Part shown: positions 12,980-24,110 of the stretch, piece by piece | Layout: the number at the start of each line of letters is the position of its first letter | Position numbering within the stretch: the stretch's first letter is position 1 | Source of the DNA: Epiperipatus broadwayi | Lineage: Eukaryota > Onychophora > Udeonychophora > Euonychophora > Peripatidae | Reading direction: 5' to 3' | Assembly: GCA_028023455.1 (NCBI GenBank) | Contig: JAQFVV010012477.1 | Coordinates: forward strand, 4,944,751 to 5,008,750 | DNA: 64,000 nucleotides | Translations under genes and position numbers: made by a program | The notes under the pieces: model-generated | What the model was told of the DNA's origin: nothing | The model's database searches: none | Seen by the model: only the letters and a program-made list of their open reading frames with translations

Positions 12980-13440
12980 GAATAATACTTCTGTAGTATA
13001 ATTTTTACTACACCACTCTCGTGCAAGATAGCGAGTGATTTCTATTTGCTTTTAAAACCTTTTGGAGGGATGTAATCATAAATATATGACCAAAGACATA
13101 TGAAAAAAGTGAATTATCCCCAAGAGGCACATTTTTATTAATATAATTTCATTAAGTAGTTTGTGTCAACGTTATGAGAGCAGTAAGTTTGCCCCTTATC
13201 AGTTAAACTGTAATAATTGGCTCTCTCTATATAATAAACAATGAAAAAGGTATGTTTAAGAGATCATGATCTGGGCCAATTTATGATTGATGATTCAGCA
13301 CAACAAATGCATCTTGGAGATCATACAACTTTTTCACATGTCTTTGTCATATGTGTATAATTATATCAGTCCCTACCTTGTGTGAGAGTGATGTAGTGAA
13401 AATTACACTATAGAAATATTATTCATTAAGTGGATGATCT
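12980..13440. repeat. Family C1 hammerhead repeat, inverted dimer
   Basis: Two arms in opposite orientation. The left arm (about 12990-13200, minus) keeps the end segment but has lost the ribozyme core. The right arm (about 13215-13440, plus) contains a decayed hammerhead. Both arms end with the family C1 terminal block, TGTAGTGAAAATTACAC-like on the right and its complement on the left. Confidence 0.75.
13266..13324 (+). ncRNA. Decayed hammerhead, family C1
   Basis: Stem I is fully preserved: ATGATC (13266-13271) with GATCAT (13319-13324), and CCAA (13276-13279) with TTGG (13314-13317). The core strand is TTTATGA instead of CTGATGA (C3 and G5 changed) and the GAAA strand is altered, so the ribozyme should be inactive. 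Homology to the copies at 14881 and 63059 supports the assignment. Confidence 0.6.
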
Positions 13441-13456
13441 CTAGTCTAATGAATGA

Positions 13457-13696
13457 TCAATAAAAATTATTAATGTTGGAAATGTCTGCAGCTTCCAGAA
13501 TTTGTTTATTAAAATAAAAGATTGCTTTGGAGGGGTGAGGGAATTTGAATAAAAGATGTGGTTTGTTATTTAAATTTTCCTTTTGGTAGTTAACTAATGA
13601 TATTATGACTATTTGATAATAGTTATAAGAATTAATAAAATGAATATAATTTTTCATCTTATAGTATAAATAAATAATTAAAACAATAAAGTACAT
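13457..13696 (-). other. Unremarkable small ORF
   Basis: A 79-codon ORF rich in Asn, Ile and Tyr, as expected of translated A+T-rich DNA. No family recognised; probably not a gene. Confidence 0.3.
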
Positions 13697-13810
13697 TACT
13701 CTATGGATTCACCAGTACTGGTTTTTATTATATAATTAATGTTTCACTTTTGTGTATTTAATATTTTAATTTGCGAAGCACCGATAGTTGAAAATTGAAA
13801 TAAATGGAGA

Positions 13811-13968
13811 TACTGCCAAATCTCAAGCGCTCATTACAACACATAACTGACAGCCAATCAGTAAAATCTTTTTTGTGTGTTTAGGTTTGGATGTTATTTT
13901 AGACAGCTATCCTGGACATCTGATTGGCTGTCAGTTATGTGTTGTAACAAGCTTGAGATTTGGCAGTA
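13811..13968. mobile_element. MITE with 50-bp TIRs and TA target duplication
   Basis: Left terminal repeat at 13813-13861 begins CTGCCAAATCTCAAGC and ends GACAGCCAATCAG. The right repeat at 13920-13966 is its reverse complement with a small indel. The element is flanked by TA on both sides (13811-13812 and 13967-13968), as expected of Tc1/mariner-mobilised MITEs. The 58-bp middle codes nothing. Confidence 0.85.
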
Positions 13969-14179
13969 TTTTGTGTATTTGTGAATTTATGTAAATTTCA
14001 AAGCTTCTGCAATTTACAATTTAATGATTCTGGCATTTTACTACTTATTTTTTAATAATTAGTAATTATGTAATATTAATAAAATTTTTGATTTATATTT
14101 AGCTAAATAGGCTGTATCTCAATTCTCTGTTTTGTGTATTTAAAGACTTAATACCAAAGTTGATTAATGCTAAAGTGGT

Positions 14180-14480
14180 ATGTATAATAAATTATAATAA
14201 TGCTCAAGGCTAAATGGTTTTGGTGCAATTTGAAAATTATAATTGCAATTTATTATTTTATAATTGACTATTTATTAGTCTGCATTCAGAACAGGTTATA
14301 TTTACCTGTTTAACAAGCTTTATTTAAACTTCTTTGTATCAATAATTTCAATCTTTGTGGTCATTTTGCAATTTCTAGTGTCTATATAAATATATGGAAC
14401 AATTAATAAGGTTATTGTTAAAAGAAATTTGCCTTAACAATAGTGTAAGATTGTTATCTATATGGGGATTGTCTAAGTGT
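14180..14480 (+). repeat. Family D dispersed repeat
   Basis: Shares ordered blocks with 59930-60170 and 29575-29790: ATTTATTAGTCTGC, AGTGTCTATATAAATA, and GGATTGTCTAAGTGTTGA near the end. Roughly 300 bp, non-coding. No hammerhead core was found in it. Confidence 0.65.
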
Positions 14481-14689
14481 TGATTGGTTTCTAATGGATA
14501 ATAAACTAAGTAATGAACAAACCAATCTTTAATTTATGAGCCAAACTTGCTACCTAGATTATTATTCTAATTTACTTATAAATGTAGTCCGGAAATAAAA
14601 AGTGGCTTCATTTTATCATTTGCTTGAAGATTAATGAGATAATTAAAAGATAATTAACTTGTATTAGTCATTCATTAGACTAGAAATCA

Positions 14690-15065
14690 TCCAATAATGA
14701 ATATTAGATAATCTCTAATCTAATGAATCATTAATAAAAAAAATTAATAAACTTTTATGTGATTGGTGTAAAAGTTGTAGGGATAGCATGATTGACACAT
14801 TAATTAAACTGTACTACTTTGTTATCTCTCTATATATACTGAATGATGATAAAAATATGTGTAAGGGCATGCAGTCTGGGCCAACTGATAAGTGCTGGTT
14901 CAGCACAAAATGTGCATCTTGGGAATCATAGATGTTTTTCATATATTTTTGGACACATGCTTATGATTACACCCTTCCACAAGGTGTTTAATGCAGATAG
15001 AAACCAATTCCTAACTTCTTGAGTGTGATGTAATAAAAATTACACTATAGAAATAATAATTAAAA
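14690..15065 (+). repeat. Family C1 hammerhead repeat
   Basis: Single-orientation copy holding a ribozyme region at 14881-14922 and the terminal block AAAATTACACTATAGAAATA at about 15037-15056. The sequence just upstream (14640-14700) shares ATTAGTCATTCATTAGACTAG with the region preceding the copy at 62930. Confidence 0.75.
14872..14929 (+). ncRNA. Hammerhead with two core mutations, family C1
   Basis: Stem II is a perfect 6-bp helix, GTGCTG (14892-14897) with CAGCAC (14901-14906), over loop GTT. Stem III is ATG/CAT with loop TG, followed by cleavage base C at 14918. Proximal stem I pairs CCAA (14881-14884) with TTGG (14919-14922). The core strands read CTGATAA (14885-14891, G8 to A) and AAAA (14907-14910, G12 to A). 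Both changes hit invariant catalytic guanines, so it should be dead, but the helices are clear. Confidence 0.72.
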
Positions 15066-15539
15066 AGTAAATTTGTCTAGTGAGTTAAATGTTGGTTAAT
15101 AATATAATTTAGAAAATTGTATTTTGTCTTTATTTAGTTTTATTATGAATAATTACCATTATCACTAATTATAGTGTTAAGTTAAATCCCATACACCAAC
15201 ACAAATTATCTTCTCCAAGCTTTTCTGTCTTTTGCAATATTCTAAACTCTTATATCTATAGTTCTTAATTTTATCAATCTTTTTTTTCTATTTCTGGTTA
15301 TTATGAACAGTTTTTTTCATTGTATCTTTTTAAATTTCTATATTATAAAATATATACAACATCCCAGTTATTTTTTCATTTGATACATTTTTCACTATGT
15401 CTAAACAAAATTTTAAACCTGCTAGGAATTTTAAAAAAGTCTAGAGTTACTTGATCAAAAGGTCCTGGACATGGTATGTAGATGCAGTAACCCTTATGCT
15501 ATGAGTCTTTTAAATTTAATTTGTATTACTATATTTCAT

Positions 15540-15875
15540 CACATGATCACCACTTCTTATATGACTACGTAAGCTGATGAGCTTGGATTGAAAATATTAA
15601 GGTGTTTTTAATTTAGGACTCATAGTTTTGTAGTTAAGTGGAGATAAAAGGTGCCTGCTAGAGAGTTGCATTAGATCCTAAGATCTAGGTGCAGTGCTCT
15701 CAGATCCAAGGCTCCTCATTGACGAAGGCCACCACCCGGAAACTAGTCTGGGGATATTGGATGAATAGGCACTAGATGGGGATTTTATGCACAAGCCTTC
15801 TGGCATCCATTGATTAGTCTAGCTTGCTGTGTGTGGCAATACGTATAGTGAGTTTTGCCTGTTTTATTACTATAT
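15540..15875 (+). repeat. Family A hammerhead repeat
   Basis: Plus-oriented copy from about 15563 to the block GTTTTGCCTGTTTTA near 15868. Its left edge carries an inverted scrap of the family end (ATCACATGATCACC at 15538-15551), so this too is a partial inverted dimer. Confidence 0.8.
15704..15762 (+). ncRNA. Hammerhead with changed C3, family A
   Basis: ATCCAA (15704-15709) pairs with TTGGAT (15757-15762), and TCCTCA (15713-15718) with TGGGGA. The core is TTGACGA at 15719-15725 (C3 to T), then GAAA and GTC (15746-15748). Loop II has drifted to ACCACC. The C3 change should abolish or strongly reduce cleavage. Confidence 0.68.
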
Positions 15876-16851
15876 TTGTTTTAGTCACATCTTCAAACTT
15901 TTAAAGAATGGGGGAAAAAAATCAAAACATTTAAATTGTTATAAAATTTTTATATTTATCGTAAATATAAAAAAAATCATTAAAAAATATCAAAAAGGGA
16001 AAACGGAAAATGATATTTTAAAATTCAAATAATAAAATGTAAACATATTAGTAAATAATTTAATTTATTTGAAGTATTCAAATGTTTTTATAGTACGACA
16101 GCAAAAGATATAATGTAATTTTACAATCTTCAATTTACGCATATAGATTTTGGTAAAAAAGGCAACAAAAATATTTGTGTAATTTAATAACATTACACAT
16201 AAAAACAATTATTATTTGTTAATCTACAAATTTATTTATAGCAAAAACTTTTATGATAAAATTAAAAATGTTATTGAATATTTGTTTTGTTTATTAACAA
16301 TTATTATTTTAATTAAATATTCATGTAAAACAATAAACAAATGATAATAAGTTTATTACATTTCTCTTACACAATTTTATAAAAAGTTCACTGCAGGGGA
16401 AAATAAGTAACGAAGAAAAAGGCATTATTCATCATACTAGCGACATGTTGGTTAGTGAGAGTTTTCTTCCTTTCATTTAGACTATTTGAAAATAGCTCAA
16501 TACCTTTTATAAACAACTGAATTGCTATTTAAATTGCTTATTAATTGATTATTTGAAAAAAAAATCTTAATCTAATATAACTACAACTTTGATGTTTCTA
16601 TGTAAAATTTTAAAAATGATCATTTTTAGTATTTATAACATGTATTTTAATACATTTATTTCCATCTTTTAATTTAATGATTGATAGGGAACCACATACA
16701 TTTGTCTGTTTGCTTTGTGATAGTTATATACTGTTGGAATCTGAATAATTTTAACTTTTACTTGGATTTGATTATGCTAGAGAAATATATGTATTACTAC
16801 ATTCCAAGCACTTTTAGTATTTTAAAAACAAACAAAAATAATTGTGTGGTC
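15876..16851. other. A+T-rich sequence without recognised genes
   Basis: No supportable feature. Small ORFs at 15829-16032 and 16681-16872 are compositional; the first starts inside family A. Confidence 0.5.
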
Positions 16852-17120
16852 AGAATGATCATGTTACTTTAATGGTTCAATCATTCTGCTCAATAAATCA
16901 AACTGAGAGCAAAATCAATAATGCATTTATTTTTGAGTCCACCATTCTACCAAAATTGACAGGACAAAAAATAAATCCTATGTATAGAATGATCATGTTA
17001 CTTTAATGGTTCAATCATTCTGCTCAATAAATCAAACTGAGAGCAAAATCAATAATGCATTATATTTTTGAGTCCATTATTCTACCAAAATTGACAGGAC
17101 AAAAAATAAATCCTATGTAT
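16852..17120 (+). repeat. Tandem duplication, 134-bp unit
   Basis: AGAATGATCATGTTACTTTA starts at 16852 and again at 16986. The two units are almost identical, differing by a few bases and one small indel, so the duplication is recent. It codes nothing recognisable. Confidence 0.93.
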
Positions 17121-17235
17121 AAACTGCAAAATAGTAAATATCAGAGCTTATTAACATTTGAATAATGCTACCATTAACAGGAACATTAAATTTAAGTGTG
17201 GTAAAAAAGAGATCAGCATTTCTTATTGTTATCCT

Positions 17236-17815
17236 GAAGGTTTGTGATAATGGTGTTTTAGTAGTATTTATATATTGGACTATTTCATTATCTAATATGA
17301 CTATTGGATGTCTTTAGAAGAATTTAACTTTATTTAAATATTACAAAAAAAAAGAAAATTTAAAGAAGCTGATTACATGTCAATGGCAAACAATCCCATA
17401 AGTCAACTGTGACTATACATAATGTATGAAAAACATTAATCAACTTTGCTCTTAGGAAAAAGTGGAGAAATCAGGAGGAACCTCATAGAAAAGTCAATGA
17501 AATTTCTACAGACTGTTGCCTTTGGCAGGATGGCTCGGTTGGTTAGAGAGTTACCTTAAAGGTCAATACTCAAGAATCTAAGGGTCAATGTTTGATTCCC
17601 ATGCTAGTATTGTCACTGGTTAGGCCCACAACACCTGAAGAAGATGGGAAAATAATACCTCTCAAAACATTGTACACATAACAACCTGTGTTCTATTACT
17701 AACAGTTGAATGTATGTGGAATATTTAAATAAAGTTATTTTTTTCTAAAAAAACATTCAGTACTCATATTAGATGATGAAAATAGTCCAATATATACATA
17801 CAACTAAAGCATTTC
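17236..17815 (+). mobile_element. Foldback element with tRNA-like SINE core
   Basis: Long terminal inverted repeats: TATATTGGACTATTT at 17271 is mirrored by AATAGTCCAATATA at about 17781, and the similarity continues inward for about 75 bp. Inside is a tRNA-like head with a Pol III A box TGGCTCGGTTGG (17531-17542) and a B box GTTTGATTCC (17590-17599), about 48 bp apart. A second copy is at 40676-41200. It is read as a tRNA-derived SINE caught in an inverted arrangement. Confidence 0.75.
17531..17599 (+). promoter_or_regulatory. tRNA-like internal Pol III promoter (A and B boxes)
   Basis: TGGCTCGGTTGG fits the tRNA A-box consensus and GTTTGATTCC the B-box consensus, at tRNA-like spacing. No full cloverleaf can be drawn, so this is a SINE promoter rather than a tRNA gene. 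Confidence 0.7.
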
Positions 17816-19139
17816 TTATTCTTTTTTTTTATATTGCTTTAGTTTTATTTAGTCTTTAAAAATTCACTCTTAACACAATTGAATTAACTATGATGAAGAC
17901 TAGAAATGAAACCTGTATGTTAATAAAAGAATGTAAAGCACTTATGTTAATTACATAAAAAGTAGAAGTTTTAAAAGTTTTGAAATAATAATAAACTGTT
18001 TCTAATGTCTGCAAAATAAGAAAAAAATATGAATGAAAATGAAAAACATGAAGATAGAAGGAATACAGAGGATAGATATTAAAAAAAGTATACATAAATT
18101 GCTTAAAAAGATTTACAACGATGATAGATGACATTAATATGTGAAATCATAAGAAGCTCAATGTGAGACTTTATATGTTCATAAAGAAAGATATATTGGA
18201 AGATCTTTATAGAATAGTATCAAATTAAGAAAAGCACATTATAGTAGTAAAATATAGCACTACCATTACTAACACATGGTCCGAAATGAATGTCATTGGC
18301 AAGATCCAAAACAAGTTAAATGTGGGAATAAATTTCAGTTTATGATAAACTTACATTTATGTAGGAGTGGTCTAAAATGATTGTATATATATATTTTATT
18401 AAATGAAAAAAACTAACTCAGATGACAAAATGATAATCATATAATAGCGATTATTTCGGGCTTATTTAAATTATAGGAATATATATACACATGTACCTCT
18501 TATTAAATAATAAATGAGAAATGTGAGACTTGGCACATGTAATGAAGAATTGAAACTTCAATCATCCCGATCCTGAATGCCCAATATCCAACTTCAGCTT
18601 TTCATTATTCAAAGATTTTCACTACTGACATTAATTCATGCATCTCTCTATCAAAAATGTCTTGTTAATTAACAGCTTAATTCACAGTATATTCTATTAT
18701 TAGATGTATTTATAAATAAAATTAAAATGTCTGGTTTTCCAGGATATATATATATAATATTTTTAATATTATTGTGAAAAATTAATTTGTATTTTGTTTT
18801 CAATATAAAATAACATTTTAGAATTAGTAGCTCTATTTTTTTAAAATTTGATAATGTGTAAAAATATAGATAAATAAAATAACTTATTAAAATTTTTTGT
18901 GATATTTATATAAGACTGAAGTTTTTAATACTATTATTAAACCACAAAAAATTGTAATATTCAAAACATTTATCATTTTAATAAATATTAAACTGTCAAA
19001 AAAATTCATATAAGATAATTACAGGTTTAACATATCTCTCTCTCTCTCTTTCTATATATATATATATAATCAAAATAAACATCTCTTTAAAAATGACACA
19101 AGGATGATATTTTGTAAAAATGAATTGTTTGCTAATAAG
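17816..19139. other. A+T-rich sequence without recognised genes
   Basis: The minus ORF at 17856-18134 (92 codons, hydrophobic, Phe/Tyr-rich) has no recognisable family. There is a CT-then-TA microsatellite at 19037-19068. Confidence 0.5.
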
Positions 19140-19330
19140 TAATTAAAAAATCTCTCAGAATATATATATTATATAAAGAACTTGCAAATAGCTCTTAACA
19201 AGCTTTTCAGAATATCTCCAACTTCAGACCGGTTTCTGCCACTGGCTTCATCAGTGAGGTACTAGGATATTCAAGCATTAGATTAAAAATACCAGGACAA
19301 TCCCATTACTTCACATTTCAATTTGCAACT
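19140..19330 (-). repeat. Family B hammerhead repeat
   Basis: Minus-oriented copy of a second ribozyme-bearing family. Shared blocks with 35540-36125 are AACAAGCTTTT, the ribozyme flank TACTAGGATATTCA and a downstream ATTAGAT-AAAATA segment. Part of it overlaps a small plus ORF (19323-19526) that has no other support. Confidence 0.75.
19210..19272 (-). ncRNA. Hammerhead ribozyme, family B
   Basis: Read on the minus strand. Distal stem I is a perfect 7-bp helix, GAATATC with GATATTC (plus 19266-19272 and 19210-19216). Proximal stem I pairs CCTCA with TGAAG, with one C·A mismatch. The core is CTGATGA (plus 19248-19254), stem II GCC/GGC over loop AGT with an A·A at its base, GAAAC (plus 19232-19236) and triplet GTC (plus 19227-19229). 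Stem III is the self-complementary ACCGGT. All core bases are intact. Confidence 0.78.
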
Positions 19331-20039
19331 TTGTTTAAGAAAAACAAAACTGTATTGGGATATTATATATGCTATATTTCAAGCAACAACTTCTTTAAAT
19401 AACTTTGCTATAGTGTTTTGTCGATGTCTTCTGTTAAAGTATTTTTTTAATCTGCTATTATTCACATGGAGATCAATCACCTTTGATAAAAGTGCTAACT
19501 TAAGAAATTTAAGAGTAGAAAGATAAATTTTATAATTTTAATTAAAGAAGAGTTGTAAACAAGGACATCAATCAACTGATCATTGTGTAAATGGCACTGA
19601 ACTGAACTCCAACAAAAAGTTGGTAATATTTCTACAAATATATTTTTAAAACTCTATTTTAATATCCTTATTTATTTAAATTCTTGTTAAAATAAAATCT
19701 TGTAACGTTCTTGATAATAAATATAATATTTTTTCCTGTAACTGCACTCAATGATTATTTTAAACTCTATATAATTATTAATTAATAAATAACAAATAAC
19801 TTGCTATAATTATATTTAATTACTTACTATTTATTACTCTGTATTTAAGTGTTGTGACTTATTATTTGTAAATAGTCTTTTTATTTTTAAGTATTAAATG
19901 TATATTTTTGAAAAGTTACTCAGTAATTCTTCATGTAGGAGGGGGAGAGAGTTTATTTCAGTAATACACCAAATTCTGTATTTGCATTTTAATTATTTTT
20001 GATCGTATTCTTGATACAATTTGAGAAATAGATTCTCTC

Positions 20040-20960
20040 ATGTAATATTCTTTTTAGTTTATAGAACCTTTGCTTTTAAATCTGATCATTTGCAAATATT
20101 GGCAGCTACTTAATTTGACTTATTTTTGATATGCCATAATTTCAAACCAGTAATATTCTTTTTAGCTTATATAACTATTGCATTTAAATCTGATTGTTTG
20201 CAAATATTGAAAGATATTTAATTTGCCGTGTTTGTCCGCCATGTTTCTTTGTCGATTAGCATAATTTCTTAATTTTTTAAATTTGAATTATTATAGGATA
20301 TTACATCATTTTCTTGTTTTTTTTTTATATAATTTATACTTTCCATGTATTTCTTGGATATATATATATCTTCAGTCATTTTTATTTTTTGATTTAAGTG
20401 GAGAAATTTTGATTTTAAGAGGGGGTCTTTCGTTGTATTTTCATGGAATTTTTTATTTTTAAATTTGAATTTTATACTAATATTCTTTTTAGCTTATATA
20501 ACCATTGCTTTTATATCTGATCATTTGCAAATATTGACAGCTACTTAATTTTCCCATTCATATTTGGAAATCTCGCAAGGTAAATAATTTGATGATTTTG
20601 GATTTCCTGCTTTTTGGTCGCCATGTTTGTTTTTACATTAATCACGGACTTAGTTATTTTTTAAATTTGAATTATTATAGGATTTGATACCATTTTCTTG
20701 TTTTTTTTTTAATAATTTCTACTTTCAATGTATTTCTTGTGTATATATATCCTCAGACATTTTTATTTTTCAATTTAAGTGAAGAATTTTTGATTATGGG
20801 GGGGGGGTAGCTCTTTCTCATATTTTCATGATTTTTTAATTTTTTTTTATTTGAATTTCATAGCTTTTTGTTGTTTTCTTTTTTATTTGTCAATTTCTAG
20901 CCACTTTCATCGGTTTTTTTTTTTTTATTTGAATTTCATACCATTTTTTTTTTTTTATTT
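20040..20960. repeat. Nested degenerate tandem repeats
   Basis: The block TAATATTCTTTTTAG...TCATTTGCAAATATTG occurs at about 20044, 20151 and 20480. The block AATTTGAATTATTATAGGAT occurs at about 20278 and 20662, and AATTTAAGTG...GAGGGGGT-like blocks at about 20390 and 20775. The spacing is uneven (about 107, 329 and 384 bp), so this is a layered duplication, T-rich on the plus strand. No coding. Confidence 0.8.
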
Positions 20961-20984
20961 GTCAAATTTGAGCAACTTTCGTAA

Positions 20985-21085
20985 ATAAATTTATCACTTG
21001 CCGGTTTCATGCTAGTTGTTGATGGTGTTGCACCGCCATCTGATGGTGGCAGTATGGTCCCTCCTCAACTCTCAAAAAGGTAAAG
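20985..21085. other. G+C-richer island, unidentified
   Basis: About 100 bp with clearly higher G+C than its surroundings. It contains the imperfect palindrome CCGCCATCTGATGGTGG at 21033-21049. It may be the relic of a short interspersed element. No ORF or ribozyme core is complete here. Confidence 0.4.
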
Positions 21086-21809
21086 TTAACTGAAATTCAC
21101 TAATCCCCCAATTTTGGCTATAGCTTTTTTTAAAATTACTATTTAATCCAGATCTAATTTCTTTAAATTACCTTGATAAAAGCATACTTTGATAACCTCT
21201 CTTGCTTATGTTACTCATATATTTATTGCATACTTTCAATACACTACACTTACTTTTGTCTCTTTCAATTCAATATTTTTAAAATTTCTTTTATTCTTGT
21301 AAATTCTATTTTTTTCAATGAAATTCTTTTATTTCCCAATGTATTTATTTAATCAAAGTCTGAATTCACAATTATATATATATTAAAGATTTTCATAAGC
21401 AATAGGTATAAAAGATATGCAATTTATATTCATCTGCATATAAATGACAGTAGTATTGTACAGAAATTTGAGTGGGTTGCACCTGTTATACAGAAATTAA
21501 TGTTATTTTTAAAAAAAGAAATTGTAGAAGGCTGTAAAAAATATAACAAAATTAAAGACTCAACCAATAACAATATGAATAAAAAATTTTAGAAAATAAA
21601 GGTAAAGTGATGGTAGATAAAAAAAAAATTCTAATTAATATATTTAAAAATTTTTCATATGAAAGATAATTTACATATATCTTCATATTTGTTGATGCAA
21701 TCTATTTCTTAAATTCCAGTGGCTTGTCTGATTTTTCTTTGATGGATAGTGTCTCATCTCGATATGATTCTGGTGTTTAAAAAATCTGTATTATGACAAG
21801 TATTTATAA
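21086..21809. other. A+T-rich sequence without recognised genes
   Basis: No supportable feature. Confidence 0.5.
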
Positions 21810-22175
21810 TCATCACATGATCACCATTCTTTATGCTTACCCAAGCTGTCTTTCACAGAGGCAAAACTCTTCATGCAGTAGTGCCACTCAGTGCAAGCCA
21901 GACTAATCAATGGATGCAGGAAGGTTTGTGCATAAAATTTCTATATAGTGCCTTACCCATCCAATATCTCCAGATTAATTTCTAGCTTGTGGCTTTCATA
22001 AGTGATGAGCCTTGGATCTGATGAAAGTCACAAGCTAGAAACTAATCTAGGAATATTGGATGAGTAGGCACTAAATAGGAATTTTATGCACAAGCCTTCC
22101 TGTATCCATTGTTTACTCTGCCTTGCACTGAGTAGAGCTACTGTATGGAGAGTTTCACCTCTGTGAAGTATCTAT
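21810..22175. repeat. Family A inverted dimer
   Basis: Minus-oriented arm at about 21815-22020 and plus-oriented arm from 22018 to about 22172, joined within the ribozyme region. Both arms include the GCATAAAATT/AATTTTATGC and AAACTCT/AGAGTTT blocks. The junction has 4 bp of overlap (CTGA) between arms. A GATGATGATGAG tract follows at 22197. Confidence 0.88.
21959..22017 (-). ncRNA. Hammerhead, mutated core, family A (minus arm)
   Basis: On the minus strand ATCCAA and TTGGAT pair (plus 22012-22017 and 21959-21964). Stem II is A-AGC/GCT over CACAA, where a G-C pair of other copies is replaced by A-T. The core reads CTTATGA (G5 changed) and GAAATTAATC in place of GAAACTAGTC. Probably inactive. 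The plus arm keeps CTGATGA (22018-22024) and GAAAC but has lost the 5' strand of stem I. Confidence 0.65.
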
Positions 22176-23934
22176 AATCTGAAATAAATAGACTGATGAT
22201 GATGAGTACTATTTTATTGCCTTAGCATACTCATTCTACCAGAACTAATGTAATGATTGCTCCTATCAGCATAAAAGACTTCAATACTTTTCATAGGATT
22301 TTGTAAATTTTCTAACAAAAAAGCTTTCATTATTAAGCCTGGACAGAATGCTATCAATTTTTAATTATTAATAATATTTTGTTTTTATGTCACAATATTT
22401 CACAAGTCTAATACTTTCTATATAATAAATACAAGTTCTAATAGCTAGTTTTTATACTGTTTTTTATTATGACTACTTTAAATTTGAATTAATTAAAGGC
22501 CTCATTTATAATTGTATTATTGTAACCATTAGTTAACAAGATAATGTCTATGCAATTTATTTCTTCCTTTAGGTATGATTTCACTGAAAAGTTAACTACC
22601 ATAGTAAAAAGAAAATGCTGAGTTCTTTATTTCTAAAAACTGTTAACACATTTTTATATATAATGATGAATTTTCCAGAACATTATCTTAAAATTTTTTG
22701 TCTATGATTTTCCATATTTTTTATAAAATTGGAAATTAATCCATATATTGATGTAATTCATTTCTTTAATAAAATAATTTTTTGTCTATGATTTTCCATA
22801 TTTTTTATAAAATCATTATAGGAATTTTTTTTAAATAAAATCTCGCTACTGCAAAATGATTTTCAGTAGCTTTTCCTATTAAAAAAAATCTTTTTACAAA
22901 CATTTATAAAAGGAAGAATAATTAATGAAGATTAGATGTTAGTGCCGATCAGGTCCAGATTATTTTATTAATATATGCAGAACTATATTTTTCACTGATA
23001 CACTGTCATGATTTAAAATTAGTTTATGAATTTTCTTGATACTATCATATAACTAACATTTTTATATACAGAGGTTTGAGCAGAGTGACAAAAATGGCTT
23101 ATTGAAGTGAATAATCCATTGTTCTAAAAAAGAATTTTGTTTAAAAAATTGTGCTACTTAATTTTATAACTATATTTACAAAAATGAATGACCTTATAGT
23201 AGCACATACTTTTGATATGATTAAAATTGGGGGTTTAAATCATGATTGAGAGAAATTCTTTTTAAAAAGCTTATGATTTTTTCTTTCAGGTAAAAAGCTC
23301 ATAGTTAATCAGAAAACCATCTAAGATTGGTCAGTAAATTGATCTCACATGAGATAACAATCACCCAAAAACTCACTTCATGGAAATTAGCAACTTGAAA
23401 AGTACTTACTGCCTTCTCCTTGATTGTTTCTGCATAAAGGATTATGTATGAAATAATATTGGAAAGATATTTGTCCGGCAGTTGATCTTTTGTAGAAAAG
23501 ATTGTTTACCTTTATATTTTTTATCTATTTATATAGATAACGCATTTTAATGATAAAAGAATATCTATAATGCAATATTATAATAGATATTTAAATACAG
23601 TTTATAAAATGACTCTAAGTGTTCAGATCTAAAAATGAAATTATATCAAAAGGTTGGAGAGAAAAGACAAATTACCACATTACAAACACGTGTTATTGTT
23701 TGGTTAAACAATTAGTTATTCCAAATCAATTTAAAGGATTTTTATATAGATAAATAAAATATATTCTAATTATTAGAACAAATGAGAACGAAATTACAAA
23801 ATAACATTAATTACAATCATTTAAACACTTCATTTGTTTATGTCAATCACCTTCTATAATAATTCAAATTAAATTCACATACACAAACAAAATATCTCTA
23901 AACAGACAAAAAATCTAATTATCAGAATGCATTT
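22176..23934. other. A+T-rich sequence with one short direct repeat
   Basis: A 40-bp segment containing TTTTGTCTATGATTTTCCAT is repeated directly at about 22691 and 22776. Otherwise no gene, RNA or repeat boundary recognised. Confidence 0.6.
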
Positions 23935-24050
23935 TAGAATTTAATTGTAATCAGATAAGAGATTTGAACCCAGTCTTTCAAGCTTTCTTCAACTATCCTT
24001 CTATCTCATACTAGTGATACAAGTGACCACACAAACATGTAAAAAAGATA

Positions 24051-24110
24051 AATGATCTGCAATATATGTATTTCGTGTTGAACCTGCACTCATCCGTTGG
24101 TCCAAATCAT
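24051..24110 (-). ncRNA. Hammerhead, one core mutation, family C2 (left arm)
   Basis: Minus strand: the core reads CGGATGA (plus 24090-24096, U4 to G), then GTG...CAC stem II, GAAA (plus 24071-24074), an ATA/TAT stem III and triplet ATA. Stem I uses CCAA with TTGC. The U4 change should impair cleavage. Confidence 0.65.

Noticed and set aside
21000-21060. Minus-strand GCATGAAACCGGC, resembling the family B core end
   Set aside because: No CUGANGA strand at a workable distance, and GC stands where GUC is needed.
22197-22207. CTGATGATGATGAG after a family A copy, a possible core strand
   Set aside because: No GAAA strand or stem partner follows; it is a short GAT microsatellite.
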